A stretch of DNA of 64,000 nucleotides from Sphingobacterium sp. (GTDB taxonomy: Bacteria; Bacteroidota; Bacteroidia; Sphingobacteriales; Sphingobacteriaceae). Of the stretch, positions 42,050 to 50,727 are shown in pieces. How positions within the stretch are numbered: the first letter of the stretch is position 1; each line of letters starts with the position of its first letter. The notes under the pieces were generated by a model that saw only the letters and a program-made list of their open reading frames with translations, made no database searches and was not told the origin of the DNA. Where the stretch lies: contig JALAGS010000069.1 in the NCBI GenBank assembly GCA_022712315.1, positions 46,511 through 110,510 of the forward strand. Reading direction: 5' to 3'. Position numbers and translations under genes: made by a program.

Positions 42050-43201
42050 ATGAAAATATTAAAAACTATGACGACGGCCGTAACGGCTTTATTGATTGCT
42101 ACTTCTGCTTCAGCAGCTATTCAAAGCGCTAAACAGGCAACGGATTCGGTGATCTTGAAAAATGCTTTTGAAAATAAATTTTTTATAGGAACGGCCCTAA
42201 ATCTTGATCAGATCTGGGAGCGGGATTCGAAGGCTGTTGCTGTGGTGAAAACACAGTTTAACTCCATCGTTGCCGAAAATTGTATGAAAAGTATGTTTTT
42301 GCAGCCGCAGGAGGGCGCGTTCAATTTTAAGGATGCAGATCGTTTTGTTGCGTTTGGTGAAAAAAATAAGATGCAGATTATCGGGCATACACTGATTTGG
42401 CATTCGCAGACTCCGGCCTGGTTTTTTGTTGATAAAAATGGTAAAGATGTCTCTCGTGAGGTCCTTATCGCACGGATGAAGAAGCATATACAGACCGTTG
42501 TATCCCGTTATAAAGGCCGGGTGTTCGGGTGGGATGTGGTGAATGAGGCGATATTGGATAATGGTGAATGGCGTAAAAGCAAATTCTACCAGATTATTGG
42601 ACCTCAATTTATTGAATTGGCTTTCAAATTTGCCCATGAGGCAGACCCTAAAGCTGAATTATATTATAATGATTATTCAACAGCCATTCCTGCAAAAAGG
42701 AATGGAATTATAGCTATGGTCCGGCAGGTAAAGGCTGCGGGTGGTCATGTCAGTGGTCTTGGTATGCAGGAGCATAATGGACTGGACAATCCATCAATCA
42801 GCGAAGTTGAAAAAACCATCCTTGGATTTGCAGGTCTTGGTGTGAAGGTCATGGTTACTGAAATGGATATTTCGGTTCTCCCACATGTACGTCCTGATAT
42901 GGGAGCAGAAATTGGGGAACGCCACGCGTACAGTAAAGAAACGAATCCTTATGAAGAAGGTCTGCCTGCCGAGAAAATGGAAGAGCTTGGGAAGAGGTAT
43001 GTTGACTTTTTTAGCTTGTATCTCAAACATCATGATAAAATATCCCGTGTGACTTTGTGGGGTGTTGGCGATGGGGATTCATGGAAGAATGGCTGGCCTA
43101 TTCCCGGGCGTACAGATTATCCCTTACTATTCGACCGGAATTATCAACCCAAACCATTTGTGAAAGATATTATTGCATTGACTCAAAAAAAAAAGAAATA
43201 A
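42050..43201 (+). CDS. GH10 endo-beta-1,4-xylanase (signal peptidase I-type signal peptide, probably periplasmic)
   Basis: 'IGTALNLDQIWERDSKAVAVVKTQFNSIVAENCMK', 'IIGHTLIWHSQTPAWFF', 'FGWDVVNEAILDNGEW', 'KVMVTEMDISVLP'. Confidence 0.96.
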   Translation: MKILKTMTTAVTALLIATSASAAIQSAKQATDSVILKNAFENKFFIGTALNLDQIWERDSKAVAVVKTQFNSIVAENCMKSMFLQPQEGAFNFKDADRFVAFGEKNKMQIIGHTLIWHSQTPAWFFVDKNGKDVSREVLIARMKKHIQTVVSRYKGRVFGWDVVNEAILDNGEWRKSKFYQIIGPQFIELAFKFAHEADPKAELYYNDYSTAIPAKRNGIIAMVRQVKAAGGHVSGLGMQEHNGLDNPSISEVEKTILGFAGLGVKVMVTEMDISVLPHVRPDMGAEIGERHAYSKETNPYEEGLPAEKMEELGKRYVDFFSLYLKHHDKISRVTLWGVGDGDSWKNGWPIPGRTDYPLLFDRNYQPKPFVKDIIALTQKKKK

Positions 43202-43206
43202 GAAAT

Positions 43207-44178
43207 ATGAACAAGAGCAGGTACTTATTTGCGGGGGATTATATGGCTGATCCATCAGCGCATGTTTTTGAAAACAAGATTTATATCTATCCTTCCCATG
43301 ACCGGGAGAGCGGAATGCCCGAAAATGACAATGGTGATCATTTTGATATGCAGGATTACCATGTATTTTCACTTGAAGATAGCCATGCTGAGGTGGTTGA
43401 TCATGGGAAAGTATTGGACCTAAAAGACATTCCCTGGGCTGGTCGTCAGCTTTGGGACTCCGATGTGACGGAGAAAGACGGGAAATACTATATGTACTTC
43501 TCGATGAAAGACAAAAATGATATTTTTAGACTTGGCGTCGCTATCGCAGATCATCCCTATGGACCATTTTTGCCTCAGGATAATCCAATTAAGGGAAGTT
43601 ATAGCATAGACCCCTGTGCTTTTAAAGATGAAGATGGTACATACTACTTGTATTTTGGCGGTATCTGGGGCGGGCAGCTGCAATTCTATCGAAATAATAA
43701 GATTGTTTCTCCCAATGAATTGCCTCAACCTGATGAACCCGCATTGTCTCCAAAGGTTGTCAGAATGTCTGCCGACATGCTGGAATTTGCGGAGCAGCCA
43801 CGTGATCTCGTTATTTTAGATAAAGATGGAAAACCTTTGAAGCATGGTGATACGGAAAAGCGATTTTTTGAAGCTTCCTGGATGCATAAATATCAGGATA
43901 AATACTATTTTTCATATTCTACAGGAGACAGTCATCTGATCTGTTATGCAACGGGAGACAATCCCTACGGGCCGTTTACCTACCAAGGCGTTATTTTGTC
44001 ACCAGTTGTTGGCTGGACAACTCATCACAGTATTTTGAAATTTAAAGACAAGTGGTACCTTTTTTATCATGACTCGGTCCCATCTGGCGGAAAGACCTGG
44101 CTAAGAAGTATGAAAGTGATTGAGCTGGAGTATGATGAAAATGGCTGTATTAAGCTCATCGACGGATTGACATCTTAA
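43207..44178 (+). CDS. GH43 family beta-xylosidase/alpha-L-arabinofuranosidase, no signal peptide
   Basis: Start at MNKSRYLFAGDYMADPSAHVFENKIYIYPSHDRESGMPENDNGDHFDMQDYHVFS. 'YSIDPCAFKDEDGTYYLYFGGIWGGQLQ'. The track's upstream ATG (43057) lies inside the GH10 gene. Confidence 0.92.
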   Translation: MNKSRYLFAGDYMADPSAHVFENKIYIYPSHDRESGMPENDNGDHFDMQDYHVFSLEDSHAEVVDHGKVLDLKDIPWAGRQLWDSDVTEKDGKYYMYFSMKDKNDIFRLGVAIADHPYGPFLPQDNPIKGSYSIDPCAFKDEDGTYYLYFGGIWGGQLQFYRNNKIVSPNELPQPDEPALSPKVVRMSADMLEFAEQPRDLVILDKDGKPLKHGDTEKRFFEASWMHKYQDKYYFSYSTGDSHLICYATGDNPYGPFTYQGVILSPVVGWTTHHSILKFKDKWYLFYHDSVPSGGKTWLRSMKVIELEYDENGCIKLIDGLTS

Positions 44179-44190
44179 TTTTTAGTACGA

Positions 44191-46242
44191 ATGAGGTCTA
44201 TCGTGCGTTTATATTGCTTGTTGTTGGCATTTTTAGCTGCTGTTCCTTTTGTCGTACGGGCAGAGGACGGTAGCCAATTGTGGCTGCGATTTTCAAAACA
44301 GGGAAAACCTACCGGTACCGTCCGGATTGCAGGCGGAGAATCAACGGATGCAACCCTCATGTTAGCAAAGCAGGAGCTGCAGCTTTACTGGAAGGGTATG
44401 GATGTCATTTTAAAGCTTGATCATCGGAGAAAGGAATTAAAAGATGGTTATCAAATAAGGCAGCATGGAAATCAGGTTCATGTGGTCGCTGGCCGATCGG
44501 TAGGGCTATTATATGCTGCCTATCATTTACTGCGTCTTCAGGAGACGGAAGGTCAAATACCGAATGCGGGACTCACAGAAATACCCTCTTATGATATCCG
44601 GATTTTGAATCATTGGGATAATCTGGACGGAACTATAGAACGGGGCTATGCAGGGCATTCACTCTGGAAATGGGAGGAATTGCCGAATAAGCTTTCATCC
44701 AGATATGAGCAATATGCACGGGCTAATGCATCGGTCGGTATTAATGCCACTGTATTGAATAACGTTAATGCTTCTTCAGAACTATTGAAGGCAGAATATT
44801 TGCTGAAAGTTAAAGCACTGGCGGATGTCTTTCGTAAATATGGTATCAAAGTATATTTGTCGATCAATTTCTCGGCACCAAAAAATTTAGGGGGGGTATC
44901 TAGTTCGGATCCGTTAAATCAGGATGTTCAGCAGTGGTGGAAATCCAAAGCAAAGGAGATTTATGGGCTGATTCCAGATTTCGGCGGATTTTTGGTCAAA
45001 GCAAATTCGGAAGGGCAGCCAGGCCCGCAAGATTATGGCCGCACGCATGCTGATGGTGCCAACATGCTTGCCGACGCGCTACGTCCCTATGGGGGGACTG
45101 TATTTTGGCGGGCTTTTGTCTATCACCCGACTAAAGATGACCGCGCGAAACAGGCTTATCAAGAGTTTGTGCCCCTGGATGGGCAGTTTCGGGAAAACGT
45201 GATCCTTCAGGTGAAAAATGGCCCAATAGATTTTCAGCCGCGGGAACCTTTTAACCCTTTACTGGGCGCGATGCCAAATACGGCAAAAATGCTCGAGTTT
45301 CAATTGACACAAGAATATCTAGGTTTTTCTAATCATCTGGTCTATCTGGCTCCTTTGTTTAAGGAGGTGTTGGACAGTGAAACGTATATAAATGGCAATG
45401 GCGAAACGGTGGCAAAATTGACTGGCAGCAGGGGGCATCCGGGACGGAAAACTGCCATTGCTGCTGTCGCCAATATTGGTGAGGATACCAATTGGACGGG
45501 ACATCATTTTGCCCAGGCTAACTGGTATGCGTTTGGCCGCCTGGCCTGGAACAGTACATTGTCATCTTCCCAGATCGCGGATGAGTGGATACGAATGACG
45601 TTTACAGGTACTCAGGCCTTTGTAGAGCCTGTCAAGAAGATGATGCTGGAATCACGGGAAGCAGCAGTAGATTATATGATGCCTTTGGGCTTACATCATT
45701 TATTTGCTTTTGACCACCATTATGGTCCCGAACCTTGGGGAGACAATCCGGGAGGACGTCCTGACTGGATGCCATGGTATTATCATCATGCCGATAGCCT
45801 GGGATTGGGATTTGATCGCACTGTAAACGGAAGTAATGCGGTAGCACAATATCATCCGCCTTTGGACAAAATTTATGGAACGCTATCAACTTGTCCAGAG
45901 CATCTTTTATTGTGGTTTCATCATGTTCCTTGGACTTATCGGATGAATAACGGCCGTACGCTCTGGGATGAATTATGTTTCCGTTATGATCACGGTGTCC
46001 AAAAAGTGAGGGAGTTTCAAAAAGTTTGGGATCGCATGGAAAGCTATAGTGATCGATCACGTTTTTCGGAAATCCAGGCTAAACTTAAAATTCAAGCCAG
46101 AGATGCTATTTGGTGGAGAGATGCTTGCGTACAATACTTTCAGCTTTTTTCACGCCTGCCGATTCCTTACGAACTGGAAAGACCAATCTATGAATTGGAA
46201 GAACTAAAGAAAATAAAGTTACCCATGGGGCATCACAACTAG
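44191..46242 (+). CDS. GH67 alpha-glucuronidase
   Basis: 'RILNHWDNLDGTIERGYAGHSLWKWEELP', 'YGIKVYLSINFSAPKNLGG', 'FGGFLVKANSEGQPGPQDYGRTHADGANMLADALRPYGGTVFWRAFVY', 'DHHYGPEPWG'. Confidence 0.97.
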   Translation: MRSIVRLYCLLLAFLAAVPFVVRAEDGSQLWLRFSKQGKPTGTVRIAGGESTDATLMLAKQELQLYWKGMDVILKLDHRRKELKDGYQIRQHGNQVHVVAGRSVGLLYAAYHLLRLQETEGQIPNAGLTEIPSYDIRILNHWDNLDGTIERGYAGHSLWKWEELPNKLSSRYEQYARANASVGINATVLNNVNASSELLKAEYLLKVKALADVFRKYGIKVYLSINFSAPKNLGGVSSSDPLNQDVQQWWKSKAKEIYGLIPDFGGFLVKANSEGQPGPQDYGRTHADGANMLADALRPYGGTVFWRAFVYHPTKDDRAKQAYQEFVPLDGQFRENVILQVKNGPIDFQPREPFNPLLGAMPNTAKMLEFQLTQEYLGFSNHLVYLAPLFKEVLDSETYINGNGETVAKLTGSRGHPGRKTAIAAVANIGEDTNWTGHHFAQANWYAFGRLAWNSTLSSSQIADEWIRMTFTGTQAFVEPVKKMMLESREAAVDYMMPLGLHHLFAFDHHYGPEPWGDNPGGRPDWMPWYYHHADSLGLGFDRTVNGSNAVAQYHPPLDKIYGTLSTCPEHLLLWFHHVPWTYRMNNGRTLWDELCFRYDHGVQKVREFQKVWDRMESYSDRSRFSEIQAKLKIQARDAIWWRDACVQYFQLFSRLPIPYELERPIYELEELKKIKLPMGHHN

Positions 46243-46288
46243 AAGATAAAGAAATTCCCAGCTAAAGGACTATTCCAAAAGGGCTATG

Positions 46289-47155
46289 TTATCTGGGAAT
46301 TCTTCGTTTATAGGCCATGGGAGTTTCGCCTGTTATTTTTTTGAACAATCTATTAAAGTAGGATATGTTTTCGAAGCCCAATTTGAAGCTGAGCTGTTGA
46401 ATATTGTCTTCATCGACAAGCATCATCAATTGTGCTTTTTCGATTTTCTTCTGATTGATATAAAGCACTGGCGTCGTATTCATCTGTTTTTTAAATAGCC
46501 GGATCAGGTGATCTTTGGAAATAAAGATCAAATTGGCAAGCTGCTCGATGGAAATCGGTTGATGGATATTTTCGTCTATGTAATCGAGTACGCGCAGCAG
46601 GCGTTTTTCTCCATGCGGAATTTTATTGATTGCTTCCGCCAAAAATCGGCTCATCAGTAAATGGATAATAGCTTGGTTTTCGGATGCCCGGGCGAAAGGA
46701 AAAGCTGTCTGTAGCGCCATGTTTTTCATTAATTCTGTCGAGTTGTCGTAGCTCTTAGGATCATAAATTGTCAGCTCGCGCTCTGGATTTATGCCATATA
46801 GATGTTGAATGAGTGTTTCCAATAAAGGGTCAGATTTGATTTCCTTCGGAAAGGCATAGCGGTCAAAAATACTCGATCTTAGCTCGGGGTTTTCATAGAT
46901 ATGGATATAATAGAGCGAAAATTTTGCTGAACAGGCATAGCTATGCTGGACGTAGGCAGGTGTAAGGTAAAGGTGGCCGGGCTGAAGTTTAATGACTTCG
47001 TCCTGCAAAATAATAGAGGCTTCTCCTTCACAGACATAATGTATTCGGGCAAATGGACTCTTGATATCTTTAAAATTCCAATCTGCCTGATGTTCTGCAT
47101 AGCCAACATTCAATAGTGTAAAATCGAGTTTATTCTTTTCGTTGTTTATTATCAT
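46289..47155 (-). CDS. AraC-family transcriptional regulator with cupin-type sensor domain
   Basis: N-terminal cupin-like 'SIILQDEVIKLQPGHLYLTPAYVQHSYACSAKF', C-terminal HTH 'IQQLSFKLGFENISYFNRLFKKITGETPMAYKRR'. Start could also be 47197. Confidence 0.9.
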   Translation of the reverse strand: MIINNEKNKLDFTLLNVGYAEHQADWNFKDIKSPFARIHYVCEGEASIILQDEVIKLQPGHLYLTPAYVQHSYACSAKFSLYYIHIYENPELRSSIFDRYAFPKEIKSDPLLETLIQHLYGINPERELTIYDPKSYDNSTELMKNMALQTAFPFARASENQAIIHLLMSRFLAEAINKIPHGEKRLLRVLDYIDENIHQPISIEQLANLIFISKDHLIRLFKKQMNTTPVLYINQKKIEKAQLMMLVDEDNIQQLSFKLGFENISYFNRLFKKITGETPMAYKRRIPR

Positions 47156-47652
47156 TCGAAGAGGAGCATAGTACAATACAATATAAATTGTTTTCATTAA
47201 AAAAATGGTTTTTTTTAATGCGAATATCGATAATGTGACTGTTTGGCTCAATCAGGTAACCAGTATAGGACTATTTAAACCCTTTTTGAAATAATAGACT
47301 AAATCTTGCTTTTTACAGGGGCGATGAAGCTGTAAATTGAGCTATTTGCATCCTGCAGCTATTTTACAAATGTTTATCTGTATATAAAACGACGCAGCTG
47401 ATCGGTAAGAATCTATGCTAATGAAGGTTTTTTTTGAAAAGAGACCTTGCAAGAATGCTGTAGGGAACATGTCGATATTGTATTATTTTTGATCGTTAAT
47501 GTAGTTTCTTTCTCCCTTATATCCAATTATTTTTGGCTAATCGTTAAGATCAAAAAGAGGGAAATGGGAAGCCTCTTGATTTCTTATATTATCTTTGATA
47601 TCATTCTGAACGATAAGAGTAATAACTGTTTAAATCTTGGTACCCGATATAC

Positions 47653-48669
47653 ATGAAAGCAATAAAAATTGTGAAAGAAGGAAGCGTGGAAATCACGGAT
47701 ATTCCTCAGCCGGCTGTTAAAGATGGGCATGCCCTCTTAAAGATTAATTATGTAGGATTTTGCGGTTCGGATCTGAATACCTTTCGCGGGTTGAACCCCT
47801 TGGTCAAGTTGCCTGTCATACCTGGACATGAAATCGGGGCTACGTTAGTGGAACTGGGAAATAATGTCTCGACTGATCTGAAGATTGGTGCCAGAGTTAC
47901 GGTAAATCCTTATTCCAATTGTGGCGTGTGTACAGCCTGTAAAAATAACAGGCCCAATGCATGCCGTTTTAATGAGACAATGGGAGTACAGCGTAATGGG
48001 GCGATGGCTGAATATATTGTGGTGCCTATGGAAAAGATCATCCCTGGCGGACAACTTTCATCGAAAGAATTGGCTTTAGTAGAGCCGATGAGTGTGGGCT
48101 TTCACGCCGTTGATCGGGCTTTGGTAACTGATAGTGATATTGTTCTGGTATTTGGATGTGGTATGATCGGGGTGGGGGCAATCGTTCGGGCAGCTTTGCG
48201 GGGTGCAACGGTGATTGCTGTCGATGTAAGTACTGAAAAACTTGAACTTGCAAAAAAACTTGGCGCCAAGTTTACGATTAACAGTGCCGAGGAAGATTTG
48301 GAAGCGAAGCTGCATGCATTCACCCAGTCTATGGGTGCAGATGTAGTCATTGAAGCTGTTGGCCGGAAAGAAACGTACCTAGCTGCCATTGCCGCAGCTG
48401 CATATACGGGCAGAGTTGTGTACATCGGTTATGCAAAAGATGCGATCCCTTTTGATACGCAATTTTTTGTAAAAAAGGAACTCGATATCAGGGGATCGCG
48501 CAATGCGACGCCAAAGGACTTTGCTGCGGTGATGAAGTACCTGGACATGAAAACCTGTCCGATAGAGGAACTGGTTACAGCAATCTATCCTGTGGAGAAG
48601 GCACAATTGGCCCTCGAGTCGTGGCTAAAGGATCCGGGGCATGTTTTTAGGCTATTGATTGAGTTTTAA
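47653..48669 (+). CDS. Zinc-dependent medium-chain alcohol/polyol dehydrogenase
   Basis: 'GFCGSDLNTFRGLNPLVKLPVIPGHEIGATLVELG', structural zinc site 'NPYSNCGVCTACKNNRPNAC', Rossmann 'VLVFGCGMIGVGAI'. Confidence 0.92.
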   Translation: MKAIKIVKEGSVEITDIPQPAVKDGHALLKINYVGFCGSDLNTFRGLNPLVKLPVIPGHEIGATLVELGNNVSTDLKIGARVTVNPYSNCGVCTACKNNRPNACRFNETMGVQRNGAMAEYIVVPMEKIIPGGQLSSKELALVEPMSVGFHAVDRALVTDSDIVLVFGCGMIGVGAIVRAALRGATVIAVDVSTEKLELAKKLGAKFTINSAEEDLEAKLHAFTQSMGADVVIEAVGRKETYLAAIAAAAYTGRVVYIGYAKDAIPFDTQFFVKKELDIRGSRNATPKDFAAVMKYLDMKTCPIEELVTAIYPVEKAQLALESWLKDPGHVFRLLIEF

Positions 48670-48868
48670 ACAATGGTTGTAGTTGAATAAGATCGCTGGT
48701 TCCGATAAAAGTGATTGTAAGTCAGTTTTTTTTGCTGTTTAGCATTTTGGTTATTTCGCAGTCGACGATGGACAATGCTGATAAGAGATAATTTTATCCT
48801 TCACGCTAGCTTGGCACAATTGGCACAAGAAACACGCTACATCGACTAAACGATCACCCTACCTTAGC

Positions 48869-48910
48869 CCTTGTTAAGCTCAAGGATGACACAAGGAAAG
48901 TGTCGTTTTT
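48869..48910 (+). other. Two adjacent short stem-loops followed by a GTTTTT tract (candidate terminator or RNA 3' end)
   Basis: CCTTG-ttaagct-CAAGG (48869-48885), then GACAC-aaggaaa-GTGTC-GTTTTT (48888-48910). Confidence 0.35.
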
Positions 48911-49194
48911 AAACGTTTTCTGCCGTATTCCGCCGTATTTCTTCGCATCTGCCCGTGGCTATTGACATCGTTTGATTTCGGGTGCATATTTGTATTGTCA
49001 TGGCAATGATGTGCGCCCTTTGTGCCATAGATAAGCAGCTCGGTTTAGAATAAGATGAAGTAATATATATCGTTTGTTAAGTTGTTGTTTTGCATCGGGT
49101 GGTGTTCAGCTCGTCTAATTACTGCGTAGTAGTATGCATTTCGTTTCCGCGCAAAGTTTTTTAGGCTGTTTCCTGATAGGAATCAATTTGTTAT

Positions 49195-49226
49195 AAAAAG
49201 CCCGATCATGTATCGGGCTTTTTTTG
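49195..49226 (+). terminator. Strong intrinsic terminator hairpin
   Basis: AAAAAGCCCGATCATGTATCGGGCTTTTTTT. Confidence 0.85.
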
Positions 49227-49377
49227 GAATAAGAAAGGTTCTTTTTCTCATCGCACAAATGTCGATGTGCACAGGTCGGTTGGGGAAGTATCGACGGCAG
49301 TCGTTACAATATAATCTGGAAATCGTGTTGTTTTCTACTTTGAAATGTGTTGTTTTTATAAATTATTTATTTTTATT

Positions 49378-49396
49378 ATTTAGATTAATTAAAAAT
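49378..49396 (+). promoter_or_regulatory. Candidate iron-regulator (Fur-like) operator upstream of PepSY/TonB module
   Basis: ATTTAGATTAATTAAAAAT, imperfect dyad 24 nt before the ATG at 49421. Confidence 0.35.
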
Positions 49397-49420
49397 AATA
49401 CATTTGCAAAAAAACTACTG

Positions 49421-50539
49421 ATGAAATTGAAAGCTGCAAAACGTTGGTTCAACTGGCATAAATGGACAAGTCTGATTTGTACCATTTTTCTTCTTTATCT
49501 CTGTATCACGGGGCTACCATTGATCTTTCATGAAGAGATCAAACATTTATTAGAGGAAAATAAAAAAGCTGTAATCACAGAACAGAAATTGAGTCTCGAT
49601 AAGCTGGCAGAAATTGCGGCATCCAGGTATCCTGGAGAACAGGTGCGGTATGCGTTTTGGGATGAAAATGAAAAGAATAAGGTGCTTTTTGATGTCGTGG
49701 ACAAACCTGATGCACCTTATGAAAAAAGTAAGTATCTGGTCCTCAATGAGTATACAGGTGAGGTGCTTGGAGCTCCCAAGACCGATGGCCTGATGAATAT
49801 TATCCTTAAACTGCATACCGATATGTTTTTGGGCATCCCCGGCAAATTGTTCCTCGGTTTGATGGGGATATTATTTATGATTTCTATTGTCTCCGGGATT
49901 GTGCTTTATGGACCCATTATGAAAAAGTATGATTTTGGAATGGTACGGAAGAATCGATCCAAAAGACTGCAGTGGTTGGATACACACAATTTATTGGGTA
50001 TCGCTTTAACCGCATGGATGGTGGTGGTTGGTTTTACAGGCATCATCAATACGCTCTCTGATGTGATCCTCGGTCTCTGGCAGCAGGGGCAGCTGGCCGA
50101 AATGACTGCACCTTATAAAAATCAAGATCCGCTCAGGGGTAATTATAGTTCATTGGAGCAGGCGAAGTTAGCAGCTGAAAACAAAGTGAAAGACATGAAA
50201 GCTGCGGTCATAGCCCATCCAGGTACACCTTTTACCAGCAAGCATCATTATGCTGTATTTATGCGCGGCAACACGGAGCTGACATCGAAGTTGCTCAAGC
50301 CAGTTCTGATTGATGCGAAAACCGGATTAGTAACCGATAGCCGGGAAATGCCCTGGTATGTCAATACGCTTTTCCTTTCCGAACCGCTGCATTTTGGGAA
50401 TTATGGTGGTCCGGTTCTTAAAATTGTTTGGGCTGTGTTTGATATTTTCACGATTCTCGTTTTGGTAACGGGACTCTACCTATGGATTGCCCGGCGACGT
50501 GCAGAAAAACAGCAGCTATTTATCGCAAAAGAATCTTAA
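49421..50539 (+). CDS. PepSY-associated TM helix domain protein (iron-regulated membrane protein type)
   Basis: Start at MKLKAAKRWFNWHKWTSLICTIFLLYLCITGLPLIFHEEI. 'LKLHTDMFLGIPGKLFLGLMGILFMISIVSGIVLYGP'. The track's earlier start overlaps the terminator at 49195-49226. Confidence 0.9.
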   Translation: MKLKAAKRWFNWHKWTSLICTIFLLYLCITGLPLIFHEEIKHLLEENKKAVITEQKLSLDKLAEIAASRYPGEQVRYAFWDENEKNKVLFDVVDKPDAPYEKSKYLVLNEYTGEVLGAPKTDGLMNIILKLHTDMFLGIPGKLFLGLMGILFMISIVSGIVLYGPIMKKYDFGMVRKNRSKRLQWLDTHNLLGIALTAWMVVVGFTGIINTLSDVILGLWQQGQLAEMTAPYKNQDPLRGNYSSLEQAKLAAENKVKDMKAAVIAHPGTPFTSKHHYAVFMRGNTELTSKLLKPVLIDAKTGLVTDSREMPWYVNTLFLSEPLHFGNYGGPVLKIVWAVFDIFTILVLVTGLYLWIARRRAEKQQLFIAKES

Positions 50540-50541
50540 CC

Positions 50542-50706
50542 ATGAAAAATACCTTCCTAAAACTTTGGGGCATGCCTATGCTATTGGCAGCTTTATCACT
50601 ATTTGGGCTAATTGCTGCATTATTGGGCGATGGTCTATGGGACTATTTGGGCTGGCTCGCGCTTTCTGTTCCGCTCTTTCTCGTGATTCGACACTATTAC
50701 AAATAA
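50542..50706 (+). CDS. Small (54 aa) two-TM hypothetical protein between PepSY and TonB receptor genes
   Basis: MKNTFLKLWGMPMLLAALSLFGLIAALLGDGLWDYLGWLALSVPLFLVIRHYYK. Starts 2 nt after the upstream stop and ends 21 nt before the next ATG. Confidence 0.75.
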   Translation: MKNTFLKLWGMPMLLAALSLFGLIAALLGDGLWDYLGWLALSVPLFLVIRHYYK

Positions 50707-50727
50707 CTACAAATAAATTACCATAAC

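Noticed and set aside
43057-43206. N-terminal extension of the third GH43 ORF
   Set aside because: Overlaps the GH10 3' end in another frame; the real start is MNKSRYLF.
46253-46301. AATTCCCAG...CTGGGAATT inverted repeat between GH67 and AraC
   Set aside because: The loop is 31 nt and a T tract is lacking; too weak to call a terminator, although it lies between convergent genes.
47447-47656. 69-aa ORF upstream of the alcohol dehydrogenase
   Set aside because: Low-complexity hydrophobic sequence with no supporting motif or family; possible but unsupported.
49208-49420. N-terminal extension of the PepSY ORF in the track
   Set aside because: Begins inside a strong terminator hairpin, and the MKLKAAKRWFNWHKW start fits the family N-terminus.
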